NCBI GenBank assembly: GCA_903832005.1
Contig: CAIKZO010000020.1
Span: 1-53,346, forward strand
Length of the DNA: 53,346 nt
Reading direction: 5' to 3'
Source of the DNA: Enhydrobacter aerosaccus
GTDB lineage: Bacteria > Pseudomonadota > Alphaproteobacteria > Reyranellales > Reyranellaceae
Shown here: piece by piece, positions 34,370 through 43,580 of the stretch
Layout of the letters: each line of letters starts with the position of its first letter
Numbering within the stretch: position 1 is the first letter of the stretch
Translations under genes and position numbers: made by a program
The notes under the pieces: model-generated
What the model was told of the DNA's origin: nothing
The model's input: the letters and a program-made list of their open reading frames with translations, nothing else
The model's database searches: none

Positions 34370-35132
34370 ATATTTCGATTTCATCTGGCGCCTCGCCGGC
34401 ACCGGGTGGGCCTTCACGGTATTCCTCGGCGGCGGCCTGGTCCTGGCCGGCGTCATCTTCCCGGTCGTGGATTGCGTGACAGCACGGATCCATCGGCGCG
34501 ACCGCTATCATTTCCTCCTGCAGCTGGCGTTCCGCGGCTTCGTGGGCATGCTGAGAGTGCTGCGCGTCATCGACTTGACGATCGACGACCCGTCAACGTT
34601 GCGCGACAGCAAGGGCGTCGTGGTGGTCGCCAACCATCCGACACTGATCGATATCGTCTTACTGTCGGCGCTCATCCCCCGCGCGCAATGCATCGTAAAA
34701 AGGGAGCTATGGAACAGCCCGTTCCTCGGTCGGATCATGCGTGGGTGCGGATACGTACCGAGCGACCTCGAGCCGGATGCCCTGCTGGCGGCCTGCCGGG
34801 AGGCCCTGGCCGACGGGCGCAGCCTGATAATCTTTCCCGAAGGCACGCGGTCCCGGCCCGGCATGCCTCTGCGCTTCCGGCGCGGCTTTGCCCATATCGC
34901 GACCCTACTCGATGCCGACATCCAGATGATGACGATCGATTGCAATCCGCCGACCCTTGCGAAGAACGACAGGTGGTGGGCTATTCCTTGGCGTCGGCCG
35001 CTGTTCCGGGTGTCGCCGGCGGGATGGGTGCGCGCTGCCAGCTGGCAGGGGGCCGACCATCGTCCGATAGTGGTGCGCGGGATCGTGCGCCAGCTTGAAA
35101 GGTTCTATAATGAACGCATCGTCGTCGGATAA
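34356..35132 (+). CDS. apeD: APE lysophospholipid-acyltransferase-like protein (ApeD)
   Basis: 258-residue membrane-associated acyltransferase of the PlsC/LPLAT family. An N-terminal hydrophobic helix (about 18-40) anchors it. Catalytic motif His94-x4-Asp99 in 'VVVANHPTLIDIV', and 'IFPEGTRSRPGMPLRFRRG' is the second conserved block. The likely start is a GTG inside the end of apeC; the reading frame is open earlier only as shadow. In APE clusters this gene lies between the chain-length factor and the two ACPs. It probably attaches the finished polyene or a lipid to the head-group. The gene letter is from order. Confidence 0.8.
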   Translation: MPLLRYFDFIWRLAGTGWAFTVFLGGGLVLAGVIFPVVDCVTARIHRRDRYHFLLQLAFRGFVGMLRVLRVIDLTIDDPSTLRDSKGVVVVANHPTLIDIVLLSALIPRAQCIVKRELWNSPFLGRIMRGCGYVPSDLEPDALLAACREALADGRSLIIFPEGTRSRPGMPLRFRRGFAHIATLLDADIQMMTIDCNPPTLAKNDRWWAIPWRRPLFRVSPAGWVRAASWQGADHRPIVVRGIVRQLERFYNERIVVG

Positions 35133-35385
35133 TCTGGAGGACGAGATCAGGGTTCTGATCGTCTCAGTCCTCAAGCTTGAGGACATCGAGCCGAGCTCGA
35201 TCAATATCTCGGACTCGCTGTTCGACGGCGGACTTGGCCTGGATTCGATCGATGCGCTGGAGATCGGCGTGGCGTTACGCAAGCGCTACGGGATCACGAT
35301 CGAAACCGCCACGGACGAGGTCAAATCCTACTTTCGCAGCGTCCAGAGCCTGGCGAAATTCGTCAGAATGAAGCGGGGAAAATAG
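35110..35385 (+). CDS. apeE: APE acyl carrier protein (ApeE)
   Basis: 91-residue acyl carrier protein. The phosphopantetheine attachment Ser46 lies in 'GLGLDSIDALEIG', a normal DSxD-type site, and the four-helix acidic pattern is complete. The ATG at 35110 lies inside the end of apeD (23-base overlap); a TTG fifteen bases earlier is a weaker alternative. It is the first of two adjacent ACPs, which in the experimentally studied cluster have separate roles in loading and chain extension. Confidence 0.85.
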   Translation: MNASSSDNLEDEIRVLIVSVLKLEDIEPSSINISDSLFDGGLGLDSIDALEIGVALRKRYGITIETATDEVKSYFRSVQSLAKFVRMKRGK

Positions 35386-35393
35386 AGGCGGCC

Positions 35394-35642
35394 ATGTTGT
35401 CGAAAGACGAAGTCTACGATCGTCTCGCGCACCGTCTCACGGAGATGTTCGAAGTGCCGCCGGAAAAGATTTGTCCCGGCGCCCGGCTCTATGAGGATCT
35501 CGATCTCGACAGCATTGATGCCGTCGACCTCATCGTGAAGCTGCAAGAGCTCACGGGAAAGCGGGTCTCGCCGCAGGATTTCAAATCCGTGCGCACCGTC
35601 TCGGATGTCGTCGACAAGGTGTGTGCGTTGCTCGATGCCTAA
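35394..35642 (+). CDS. apeF: APE acyl carrier protein (ApeF)
   Basis: 82-residue acyl carrier protein with attachment Ser40 in 'EDLDLDSIDAVDLIVKL'. It differs from ApeE in helix two and in having 'ELTGKRVSPQDFKSV' in the variable loop, closer to FabF-interacting ACPs. It starts eight bases after apeE. The overlap of its stop with the start of the next gene (35635-35642) shows translational coupling. It is predicted to carry the growing polyene chain. Confidence 0.85.
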   Translation: MLSKDEVYDRLAHRLTEMFEVPPEKICPGARLYEDLDLDSIDAVDLIVKLQELTGKRVSPQDFKSVRTVSDVVDKVCALLDA

Positions 35643-36201
35643 GGGATTGAAACTCGCCGATCTCGGACTGGTCGCTTTCGGTCTCGCCTATCCGCCTCTG
35701 GTATTCCTCCTGCGCGGCTCCGTCGATGCGTCGGTGTTCGTCGTCGTGGCGCTCGCCGGTCTCGGCCTGCGATTCGCCTGGACAGGCGCCAAGGTGGGCT
35801 ACTGGCGGCCTGCGCTTCTGCTGAGCGCTGGCACCGTGGGCGGCCTCGCCCTGCTCAACCCGACGCTGGCCTCGCGCGCCTACCCGGTGGTGATGAGCCT
35901 CGCGTTCGCCGGCGTGTTCGCCATCACTCTGCCCCAACCGCCCAGCTTGGTGGAGAGACTGGCTCTCGCTTCCGGTGAGGTCTGGTCACCCAGCCTCCGC
36001 GCCTACTGCCGCAACGTCACGGCGATTTGGGCGCTCTGGCTTACGATCAACGCGGTGATCGCTGCCTGCCTCGCGCTTGCCGAAAATGACCACGCATGGA
36101 TGCTGTGGACGGGAGCGATCTCGTATCTGGTTTCCGGCCTCCTGTTTGCCACTGAATGGCTTATCCGCCGCTACGTGGCCAAAAACCAGTTGCGACAATG
36201 A
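35635..36201 (+). CDS. apeG: APE membrane protein, COG4648 type (ApeG)
   Basis: 188-residue integral membrane protein with about five hydrophobic segments and a tail rich in Trp and aromatic residues. It contains 'LADLGLVAFGLAYPPLVFLL', 'MSLAFAGVFAITLPQPPSLVERL' and 'GAISYLVSGLLFATEWLIRRY'. Function is unknown even in characterised clusters. The ATG overlaps the apeF stop, and the gene's stop (TGA 36199-36201) overlaps the apeH start. The position, between ApeF and the ligase, is that of ApeG. Confidence 0.7.
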   Translation: MPKGLKLADLGLVAFGLAYPPLVFLLRGSVDASVFVVVALAGLGLRFAWTGAKVGYWRPALLLSAGTVGGLALLNPTLASRAYPVVMSLAFAGVFAITLPQPPSLVERLALASGEVWSPSLRAYCRNVTAIWALWLTINAVIAACLALAENDHAWMLWTGAISYLVSGLLFATEWLIRRYVAKNQLRQ

Positions 36202-37586
36202 CCGTCGGGCGGCTTGCAAGTCTTCTGCTCGGCGGCACTACGGAAAGACCGATCGCTTCAACTCATGACCAGACCATAAGCCTCGGGCAGTTCCGGGCCG
36301 ACGTCGCGTCGACGATCGCGCGGATCGCGGCCGTCCCGTGCAGCCGCGGCCTTGTCGTCTGCGACGACGCCTATTGGGCCACTGTGGGAATGTTTGCTCT
36401 GGCGCACGCCGGCGCCGAGACCGTGTTCCCACCGAACGCCCTACCGTCGACTTTGGCGGCGCTGTCTGGCGCTTTCGATCACGTTCTCACAGATGGCGTC
36501 CTGCAAGGCGATCGGATCCTGCTCGGTCCCACCTCTGGCCCCAACCCCGGTTTCGCATCGCCCATCCCGCCGATGAACGCCGACGCCGCGCGAGTTACTC
36601 TTTTTACCTCGGGCTCGAGTGGGACGCCCAAGCGCGTCGTCAAGACCATCCGGCAACTCGAACTGGAGGCCGGGGTCGTGGACCGGGTGCTGGGACAGGT
36701 CGTGCCCGAGAACGCGCGCGTGCATGCGACCGTCGTTCACCAGCATCTCTATGGTCTCACCTTCCGCCTGTGCTGGCCGCTTGCGACCGGCCGGCCCTTC
36801 TTCAACCGTGCGCACCAGTTCTGGGAGCCACTGCTCGCGGGCGTGAAGCATGGCGACGTGCTGGTAACGACGCCGTCGCATCTCTCCCGCCTTGGCGGAC
36901 TGCTTCCCCTACCGTCAGACCGCCGGCCCGCGGCTATCCTGTCCGGCGGCGCGCCGCTGCCGGATGAGGCCGCAGAGAACGCCCGGATCATCATCGGCTG
37001 TCCTGTCCGGGAATTCGTCGGCAGCACCGAGGCCGGCGTGATCGCGAGCCGGCTGCACGTCGATCCCCAACCCCCGTCCTGGCAACCGTTGCCCGGCGTG
37101 ACGGTGACGCGCCTTGAAGATGGACGCATGCACGTCCGCTCGCCCTATGTCCTCAATGCCGACGACGAGGTGAGTGGTGACCTCATCGAATTCGACGGCG
37201 CCGGCGGCTTTCGATTGCTGGGACGCGCCGATCGGATCGCAAAGATCGAAGGCGTGCGCGTCAGCCTCGCCGAGTTCGACGCGCGGATGACGGAGCTCGC
37301 CGGAGTGGCACAGGCCGCGGTTGTCGTGCTGCCGGGGGGCATCCCTCATCTGGGCGGTGTCGTCGTGCTCGACGCCGATGGCAAAAAGGAACTCGCGGAC
37401 CATGGTGCGTTTCGCCTCGGCCGCCGGCTGCGGCTCGATCTCGCGAGGAGCCTGACGGAAGCCGCCCTGCCGCGGCGCTGGCGGTTCGTGGAGCAGCTCC
37501 CCGCCGGCCCTCTCGGCAAGGTCAGCGCCCCCGATCTCGCCGGCCTGTTCGATGTCGCGAGCGGGACAGAGGAGTCCGCAGAGTGA
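36198..37586 (+). CDS. apeH: APE aryl-AMP ligase (ApeH)
   Basis: 462-residue adenylating enzyme (acyl-CoA synthetase fold). P-loop-like core 'TLFTSGSSGTPKRVVKT' at about 134-150, 'LSGGAPLPDEAAENA', 'FVGSTEAGVIASRL' and the C-terminal hinge Asp/Lys regions 'GRADRIAKIEGVRVSLAEFD' and 'GPLGKVSAPDL' are all present. In APE biosynthesis it activates 4-hydroxybenzoate-like starter acids and loads them on an ACP. No starter-forming gene such as an ammonia-lyase is nearby, so the acid is probably from central metabolism. Start ATG overlaps the apeG stop (ATGA). Confidence 0.85.
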   Translation: MTVGRLASLLLGGTTERPIASTHDQTISLGQFRADVASTIARIAAVPCSRGLVVCDDAYWATVGMFALAHAGAETVFPPNALPSTLAALSGAFDHVLTDGVLQGDRILLGPTSGPNPGFASPIPPMNADAARVTLFTSGSSGTPKRVVKTIRQLELEAGVVDRVLGQVVPENARVHATVVHQHLYGLTFRLCWPLATGRPFFNRAHQFWEPLLAGVKHGDVLVTTPSHLSRLGGLLPLPSDRRPAAILSGGAPLPDEAAENARIIIGCPVREFVGSTEAGVIASRLHVDPQPPSWQPLPGVTVTRLEDGRMHVRSPYVLNADDEVSGDLIEFDGAGGFRLLGRADRIAKIEGVRVSLAEFDARMTELAGVAQAAVVVLPGGIPHLGGVVVLDADGKKELADHGAFRLGRRLRLDLARSLTEAALPRRWRFVEQLPAGPLGKVSAPDLAGLFDVASGTEESAE

Positions 37587-37948
37587 CCAATACGCCGGCC
37601 CGAGTGAAACTCGAACCCCACGTCGTCACCGCACAGCAGACGGCGGATGGCATCGCGCTCGAGCTGCGGATCACGGCCGATCTTGCCCCGCTTGCGGGAC
37701 ACTTTCCCGGTCTGCCCATTGTACCCGGCGTCGCCCTGGTCGACTGGGTCGTGCGGTTTGCCGCGTGCCACGTCGGCTTCCGCGACGACGGCGCCACCCG
37801 CCTGCAGATCAAGTTCCGGCGCGTCCTCCAGCCGAATAGCGACGTGACGCTGACGCTTCACAAAATTTCCGACCGGCGTGTCCGCTTCGAGTATAGACAT
37901 CTCGACACGGTCTACTCCTCCGGAACGATCGCATCGGGCGACACATGA
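37583..37948 (+). CDS. apeI: APE 3-hydroxyacyl-ACP dehydratase (ApeI, hotdog)
   Basis: 121-residue hotdog-fold dehydratase subunit. The active-site helix is 'AGHFPGLPIVPGVALVDWVV' (38-57, His40), as in FabZ-like enzymes. In the known system ApeI and ApeP form a dehydratase pair that makes the trans double bonds. The start is a GTG overlapping the apeH stop. The protein lacks about 20 residues at the C-terminus relative to FabZ, which is normal for this subfamily. Confidence 0.8.
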   Translation: MTNTPARVKLEPHVVTAQQTADGIALELRITADLAPLAGHFPGLPIVPGVALVDWVVRFAACHVGFRDDGATRLQIKFRRVLQPNSDVTLTLHKISDRRVRFEYRHLDTVYSSGTIASGDT

Positions 37949-39642
37949 CCGAGGAGAGCTTCCGCCCCTGCGCCGTTATCCCGAGCTACAATCACTGGCA
38001 GGTGTTGCCCTCGATCATCGAACGCCTCCGGGCGCTGGGGCTTGCGATCTTCGTGGTCGACGACGGCAGTGCGGCGACCGCAGAAGGCAAGCTGGCCGCG
38101 ATGGCGGCGCCCGCGCAAGACGTGACCGTCCATAGACGGCCGGTCAACGGCGGCAAGGGCGCCGCCGTGCTCACCGGCTTCTCGCTTGCCCGCGCAGCAG
38201 GCTTCAGCCATTGCGTCCAGGTCGACGCCGACGGCCAGCACGACCTCGCAGCCGTCCCCGACATGCTGGCGCTGGCGCGACAACGTCCCGATATGATCGT
38301 CGTAGGCAAAGCCATGTATGACGACTCCGCACCGTTGGGGCGACTCGTCGGCCGCTGGATCACGCACGTCTGCGTCTGGATCGAGACCTTGTCGTTCGAT
38401 ATCCAGGATTCGATGTGCGGGCTGCGCGTCTATCCGATCGGCGCCGTCGCGGGATTGCTCGATGGCGGCGCAAACGTCGGCAAGCGCATGGATTTCGACA
38501 TCGAGGTGCTGGTGCGTCTGCATCGGGCCGGTGTGCCGATGATCAGCCATCCGGTCCGCGTCGCCTATCCGGAAGGCAATCTCTCGAACTTCAGGCTGTG
38601 GCGCGACAACTGGAACATCAGCTGCATGCACACGCGGCTGATCGTCGGCGGCTTGCTGGGCTGGATGGTGCCGCGGCGACTGCGCCGGCAGCAACGTGAC
38701 GGTCCGGCACCGACGCATTGGGCGGGTCTGGCCGAACGCGGCCTCTATTGGGGTCTTAAGGCCAGTGCGCTCGCTTATCGGCTGCTCGGCCGACGCGGCT
38801 GCATGGCCCTGCTCTCCATCGTGGTCTTCTACTTCTACGTGACGGCGGGCGAGCGACGGCGGGCGTCGCTCGCCTTCCTCCGCCGGGCGTTCGGACGCAG
38901 CGCCGCTTTGCGGCCGGTCAGCTGGTGGGACGGCTACCGGCATTTCCTGTCGTTCGCGCGGCGCGCCCTCGACAGCTTCGCCGCCTGGAGCGGCGGCATG
39001 CCAGCGGGCTCGGTCGCTCTAGCGGAGACGTCGGCGCTCGACGATGCCGGCCGGCAGTCGCGCGGCGCGGTGTTCATCGTGTCCCATCACGGCAACGTCG
39101 ACATCTCGCGTGCCCTGCTCGACCCCGAGACGCGCCGTCGCGTGGTCGTCCTGCTGCACACGCGGCACGCCGAGAACTACAATCGCATCCTGCGCGAGTT
39201 CAATCCCGACGCGGCGATGAACACGTTCCAGGTCACCGAGTTCGGACCCGACACCGCGATCGCCCTGCAGGAGCGCGTCGAGCGCGGCGACTGGCTGTTC
39301 ATCGCCGGCGATCGCACGCCGGTCGGCGGCGGCAACCGCTTCAGCGTGGCGCCCTTCCTGGGCGCCGATGCCGAATTTTCCCAAGGTCCCTACCTGATCG
39401 CTGCCCTGCTCGACTGTCCGGTCTATCTCTTCTTCTGCCAGCGCGAGAACGGGCCCTATGCGCTGAGGGTCGAGCAGCTGGCCGAGCGTATCGTCCTGCC
39501 GCGTGGTCAGCGTCCGCAGGCCCTGGCCGGCTACGCCGCCACTTACGCCGCGCGTCTGGAGAAGCATGTGCTGGCCGACCCGTTCCAGTGGTACAACTTT
39601 TACGATTTCTGGAAGCTGTCCACACCCGCAGCAAAGTCATGA
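37945..39642 (+). CDS. apeJ: Glycosyltransferase 2 / LpxL-like acyltransferase fusion (ApeJ)
   Basis: 565-residue two-domain enzyme. The N-terminal about 240 residues are a GT2 glycosyltransferase: 'VIPSYNHWQVLPSI' (11-24), 'FVVDDGSAATAEGKLA', and the DxD-containing 'VDADGQHDLAAVPDM' with Asp94 and Asp96. The C-terminal about 300 residues match LpxL/HtrB acyltransferases: 'VFIVSHHGNVDISRALLD', with His-x4-Asp, and 'WLFIAGDRTPVGG'. This fusion builds and acylates the APE head-group at the inner membrane. A hydrophobic stretch around 290-315 lies between the domains. Start overlaps the apeI stop. Confidence 0.85.
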   Translation: MTEESFRPCAVIPSYNHWQVLPSIIERLRALGLAIFVVDDGSAATAEGKLAAMAAPAQDVTVHRRPVNGGKGAAVLTGFSLARAAGFSHCVQVDADGQHDLAAVPDMLALARQRPDMIVVGKAMYDDSAPLGRLVGRWITHVCVWIETLSFDIQDSMCGLRVYPIGAVAGLLDGGANVGKRMDFDIEVLVRLHRAGVPMISHPVRVAYPEGNLSNFRLWRDNWNISCMHTRLIVGGLLGWMVPRRLRRQQRDGPAPTHWAGLAERGLYWGLKASALAYRLLGRRGCMALLSIVVFYFYVTAGERRRASLAFLRRAFGRSAALRPVSWWDGYRHFLSFARRALDSFAAWSGGMPAGSVALAETSALDDAGRQSRGAVFIVSHHGNVDISRALLDPETRRRVVVLLHTRHAENYNRILREFNPDAAMNTFQVTEFGPDTAIALQERVERGDWLFIAGDRTPVGGGNRFSVAPFLGADAEFSQGPYLIAALLDCPVYLFFCQRENGPYALRVEQLAERIVLPRGQRPQALAGYAATYAARLEKHVLADPFQWYNFYDFWKLSTPAAKS

Positions 39643-40046
39643 TCAGCGCAGAAGTAACGATCCAGACACAGTTCTACGATCTCGACCCGATGAAGATCGT
39701 CTGGCACGGCAACTACGTGCGCTACCTTGAGCAGGCGCGCGCCGCCTTGCTGGCGGAGATTGGCTACGGCTATGGCGAGATGGAAGCATCTGGCTTCGCC
39801 TGGCCGATCGTCGATCTCTCGATTAAGTATGTGCGTCCGCTGAAGCTCAGTCAGAAGTTCATCGTGCGCGCGACCCTGACAGAGTACGAGAACCGCATTT
39901 GCGTCACATACGTAGTGCGCGATGCCGAGTCGGGACAGACGTTGACGAAGGCGCGGACCGTGCAGCTCGCCGTGTCGATCGAGACCGGCGAGATGGCATT
40001 CGAGTCTCCTCCTGAGCTGATCGCCTGCGTGCGGAGTCACTTATGA
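39639..40046 (+). CDS. apeK: APE thioesterase (4HBT hotdog, ApeK)
   Basis: 135-residue hotdog thioesterase of the YbgC/4HBT type. The active-site region is 'FYDLDPMKIVWHGNYVRYLEQARAALL' at about 12-38, with Asp16 in the usual catalytic position and 'HGNY' next to it. In the pathway it likely removes incorrect or finished chains from the carrier protein. Start (ATG, four-base overlap with apeJ) and stop (four-base overlap with apeL) are both coupled. Confidence 0.85.
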   Translation: MISAEVTIQTQFYDLDPMKIVWHGNYVRYLEQARAALLAEIGYGYGEMEASGFAWPIVDLSIKYVRPLKLSQKFIVRATLTEYENRICVTYVVRDAESGQTLTKARTVQLAVSIETGEMAFESPPELIACVRSHL

Positions 40047-40657
40047 TCGCCCGGCGCTGCATGATGGCGGCAACCTTCGGTATCCTGATCGCACCACGCG
40101 CGCCCTGGGCGCAGAGCCTGTCGCTCAGTCAGGGCGAGATGCTGCGCGGGCGCTTCACCCAGCAGCGCTTCCTGCAGGGCTTCAACGCGCCGCTGGCGAG
40201 TACCGGGTCGTTCATCCTGGCGCCCAACCGCGGATTGATCTGGCGGGGCGAGACGCCTTTTGCCCTGCTGACTGGGATGGGCCCTGGTGGGCTGGTCCAG
40301 CGGGTGGTCGGAGGCGCAACCACGCGCTATCCCGCCTCGAAGTTGCCGCTGCTTGCCCAGCTCTACGAGGTCTTCAGTGCCGCTCTCGAAGGCGATTGGG
40401 CAAAACTCGAGGGCATCTTCGAGGTCGAACGCAAGGGCATACCTACCAAGTGGCAGGTCATGCTGATACCGCGCAAGAAGGACGGCGGCATGCCCCTGCA
40501 GCACGTCGCAGTGCACGGCGGCCGCTTCGTCAATTCGGTCGAAATTTCGCGCGTCAACGGTGACCGCGACACCATCAAGTTCAACGAGCAAGTGGTGTCG
40601 CGCGACCCGATCGACAGCGAGGACGGCGAGCTTCTCGGGATGGTCAGCCATCCATGA
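40043..40657 (+). CDS. apeL: LolA-like outer membrane lipoprotein carrier (ApeL)
   Basis: 204-residue periplasmic protein. Signal peptide about 1-24 (MIARRCMMAATFGILIAPRA, cleavage after AWAQ). Mature LolA-fold features: 'RGRFTQQRFLQGFNAPLASTGSFILAPNRGLIWRGETPF' (about 32-70) and 'VSRDPIDSEDGELL' at the end. It probably shuttles the lipid-linked pigment across the periplasm. Start and stop overlap neighbours by four bases. Confidence 0.8.
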   Translation: MIARRCMMAATFGILIAPRAPWAQSLSLSQGEMLRGRFTQQRFLQGFNAPLASTGSFILAPNRGLIWRGETPFALLTGMGPGGLVQRVVGGATTRYPASKLPLLAQLYEVFSAALEGDWAKLEGIFEVERKGIPTKWQVMLIPRKKDGGMPLQHVAVHGGRFVNSVEISRVNGDRDTIKFNEQVVSRDPIDSEDGELLGMVSHP

Positions 40658-42984
40658 TGCGGGCGCGGGCGTTGGCGCTGGCCTGGCTTGCGATCGTGAT
40701 TGCCGCGGGCGTCTGGCTCGCCCTGATGGCCCATACTGGCTTTCCGATCCAGACCGACCTGCTCGCCCTGCTGCCGCGCGAGGAGCGCGACCCGGTCGTG
40801 CAGCAGGCGAACGAGGCCGTATCCCACAGCATCGGCCGCCGCATCTTCCTGGCGTTCGGCGACGCAGACCGCGAGCGCGCGCGCGCCTCGGCGCAACAGG
40901 CGGTCGCCGCCATCGAGGCCACCCGCCGCGCCGACCCGCTCGACAGTGCAGCCGTGCAGGACATCGGGCGCAAGATGGCAATCTTCTACTTTCCCTACGG
41001 GGGTGGCGGCGATCTCCTGAGCCCCACCGACCGCGCACTGTTGGAAGACGGCCACGCAGGTGACATCGCCACTCGCGCTGTGGCACAGACCTTCGGCTTC
41101 GGCAGTCCGGTCGACGCCCGCTTGCTGGCTGCCGATCCGTTCCTCTTGCTGCCATCGTTTCTGTCGTCGCTACCCGCACCGCTCGGCCGCGTTGCCCTCG
41201 ACGACGGCCTCCTGACGGTCGTCGAAGAATCCACAACCTGGGTGTTCATCCCGATCACCCTGCGTGATGAAGTCTTCGATCTGCAGGCGCAGCAGAAGCT
41301 CGTCGATGCCGTCGATGCCGTGGTCGACCGTATTGCCCGCACATCTCCCAGCACGCGCGTCCTCAGGCTGGGCGCGATGTTCTTCGCCAACCATGGCGCG
41401 CGCACGGCGATCGAAGAAGCCTCCATGCTGTCGGCGATTTCAATCGTTGGCGCTATTCTGCTCATCGTCTTCGTCTTCCATCGTCTCTCGCCCCTGCTGC
41501 TCAACCTCCTTGCGGTGACCACGGGCATTGCCATGGCCTTCGCCGGAACGTTTCTCCTTTTCGGTGGCATCCATGTGGCCGCCCTGTTGTTCGGCACCAG
41601 CCTGATCGGTGTCGTGGTCGACTATGGCCTGCTCTATTCCACGCTGGCCTTCGGCAACGTCGCAATAACCGGGCCGCAGCGCCTGGCGCAGGTAATGCCC
41701 AGCATCGTGCTCGGGCTCGGCACCACCTTGATGGGCTACGCGGCACTGATGTTCGCGCCCTTTCCCGGACTGAAGCAGATCGCCGTCTTCGCGATCATCG
41801 GACTGGTGAGCTCGTTCATCACCGTGGTGCTGTGGTTCCCGCTTTTCGACCGCGTCGCCCCGCTCCAGCACGGCCGCAGGCTGTTGCAGTTTGCGGCTTG
41901 GCCCTGGGTCTTCTGGTCGGCGGACCGTCATCGCCAGGCGCGGCGCATCCTGCTGGCGGGCTGCTTCGTCCTCGTGGCGGCAGGCTTCGCGCTCTATCGT
42001 ACAGATGACGATGTCCGCCGGCTGCAGGCCCTGTCGCCGGGGCTGGTGCGCGAGCAAATGGAGATTCAGCGGCTGACCGGCTCTTCGGTCGAGGCCCAGT
42101 ACCTCCTGGTGGCGGCGCACGACGACGAAATGGCCCTCCAGCAGGAGGAAGCGTCTGTCGCCCGGCTCGACAAACTGGTCGGCGAGCACGCGATCACCGG
42201 CTACCAGATGCCCGCGACCTTCGTGCCCTCGCTGAAGCGGCAGGCGCTCGACAAGGCGCTCGTCGAGGAGCGGCTGCTGAAGCCGTTGCTCGACGAGCAC
42301 CGCGCGCGCCTCGGCCTCGCTGCAAGCTCCACCTTCGCCGCGCCTGCCGTGCCCTTGACCGTCGAGAGTGCCGTCGCGGCCGGAACGATCCCCTTGCTGG
42401 CCGACATGGTCGTGGCATCGGGCATCCATATCGTCGTGCTGCAGGGATTGACCCGTCCCGATCTGGTCCGCGCCGAGTTCGCCGGGCAGACCGACATCCG
42501 CTTCGTCAATCCTACTGCCGATTTCAGCGCCCTTCTCGGCGCCTATCGCGGTCGCGCCGTCGGCCTCACGATCTATTCGCTGTTCATGGTCGGCTGCCTG
42601 CTGGCGTGGCGCTATGGCATGCGGGGCGCGTTCTGGGCGATCCTGCCGCCGACCATCGCGGCCCTGCTGGTGCCGGCCATCGTCTCGCTGACTGGCCAGC
42701 CCTTCACTTTCTTCCATGCCATGGGGCTGGTTCTGGTCATCGGCGTTGGAGCCGACTACACGATCTTCTGTGCCGAGACGCGGGAGGGCTATCAATCGGT
42801 GACCATGCTGTCGATCCTGTTGGCCGCCGCCATGACATTGCTGTCGTTCGGACTGCTGGCCTTCAGCAGCACCTTGGCCGTGCGGTCGTTCGGCATGACC
42901 ATGCTGATCGGCGTCACCGCCGCCTATGTGCTGGCGCCAATGGCGTCCCGTGCCGTCGTCCGGCTGCGCAGGCTCCCCCGCTAA
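40654..42984 (+). CDS. apeM: MMPL-type exporter (ApeM)
   Basis: 776-residue RND/MMPL transporter, two homologous halves of a large periplasmic loop plus six helices each. First half: TM1 at about 5-25, periplasmic loop, then 'EEASMLSAISIVGAILLIVFVFH', 'VVVDYGLLYSTLAFGN' (helix 4 Asp, proton relay) and 'GYAALMFAPFPGLKQIAVF'. Second half: 'VIGVGADYTIFCAETREG' and 'TLLSFGLLAFSSTLAVRSFGMTMLIGV'. It likely moves the pigment-lipid from the inner membrane. Start ATG overlaps the apeL stop, and its TAA overlaps the next gene by one base. Confidence 0.85.
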   Translation: MMRARALALAWLAIVIAAGVWLALMAHTGFPIQTDLLALLPREERDPVVQQANEAVSHSIGRRIFLAFGDADRERARASAQQAVAAIEATRRADPLDSAAVQDIGRKMAIFYFPYGGGGDLLSPTDRALLEDGHAGDIATRAVAQTFGFGSPVDARLLAADPFLLLPSFLSSLPAPLGRVALDDGLLTVVEESTTWVFIPITLRDEVFDLQAQQKLVDAVDAVVDRIARTSPSTRVLRLGAMFFANHGARTAIEEASMLSAISIVGAILLIVFVFHRLSPLLLNLLAVTTGIAMAFAGTFLLFGGIHVAALLFGTSLIGVVVDYGLLYSTLAFGNVAITGPQRLAQVMPSIVLGLGTTLMGYAALMFAPFPGLKQIAVFAIIGLVSSFITVVLWFPLFDRVAPLQHGRRLLQFAAWPWVFWSADRHRQARRILLAGCFVLVAAGFALYRTDDDVRRLQALSPGLVREQMEIQRLTGSSVEAQYLLVAAHDDEMALQQEEASVARLDKLVGEHAITGYQMPATFVPSLKRQALDKALVEERLLKPLLDEHRARLGLAASSTFAAPAVPLTVESAVAAGTIPLLADMVVASGIHIVVLQGLTRPDLVRAEFAGQTDIRFVNPTADFSALLGAYRGRAVGLTIYSLFMVGCLLAWRYGMRGAFWAILPPTIAALLVPAIVSLTGQPFTFFHAMGLVLVIGVGADYTIFCAETREGYQSVTMLSILLAAAMTLLSFGLLAFSSTLAVRSFGMTMLIGVTAAYVLAPMASRAVVRLRRLPR

Positions 42985-43580
42985 TGATCGTGTCGCGCGC
43001 CTTCTTTCGCCTCGCAGCGGTCGCGCTGATCGCCGTGGGGGCTACTGCGTGTGCGGCATCGAACCCGGAGGTTGCGGGCTCCGCCGTGCCCATGCCGGGC
43101 GCTTTCCTCGACCGCGTCCGGCCCGCCGATCTCGGCCGCGACATCGATGCGGTCCAGCTCGTGTCGGTCTCCCGCGACTCCGCGACCCTCACCATCGAGG
43201 TGAGGTTGAGTGTCCGCGCCCAGCAGCTTAGATTCGTGGCGCAGGACATGATCGGGCAACGCCTCATGACTGTTCAATGGAACGGTGCCGACGTGGTCGA
43301 AGAACGCTCTCCCAACCTGCCTTCCTTCGTCGTTCCCAAGGGCTTGCTGGCCGATCTCGTGGCGATCTGCTGGCCCGAGAACGTGGTGCGCCGGGCGCTC
43401 GAGGCGAGCAGTTCGACCCTCTCCGTGCAGAACGACGAGCGGATCATTCTCGCCGGCGGCCGGGACACCATGCGCGCGATGCGGAGCTGGGGACCCCAGG
43501 CGCCGTGGACGGGACGACTGAGCTACCGCAATGTCCGCGCGGGCTACACCGTCGACGTCCAATCGGTGGAGCAACCATGA
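42984..43580 (+). CDS. apeN: DUF3261 lipoprotein (ApeN)
   Basis: 198-residue predicted lipoprotein: signal peptide to Cys23 in 'ALIAVGATACAAS'. The mature part fits DUF3261: 'FVAQDMIGQRLMTVQWNGADVVEER' and 'LPSFVVPKGLLADLVAICWP' near the middle. The family is almost confined to APE clusters and probably helps accept pigment at the outer membrane together with ApeL and ApeM. Start is in a TAATG overlap with apeM, stop overlaps apeO (ATGA). Confidence 0.75.
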   Translation: MIVSRAFFRLAAVALIAVGATACAASNPEVAGSAVPMPGAFLDRVRPADLGRDIDAVQLVSVSRDSATLTIEVRLSVRAQQLRFVAQDMIGQRLMTVQWNGADVVEERSPNLPSFVVPKGLLADLVAICWPENVVRRALEASSSTLSVQNDERIILAGGRDTMRAMRSWGPQAPWTGRLSYRNVRAGYTVDVQSVEQP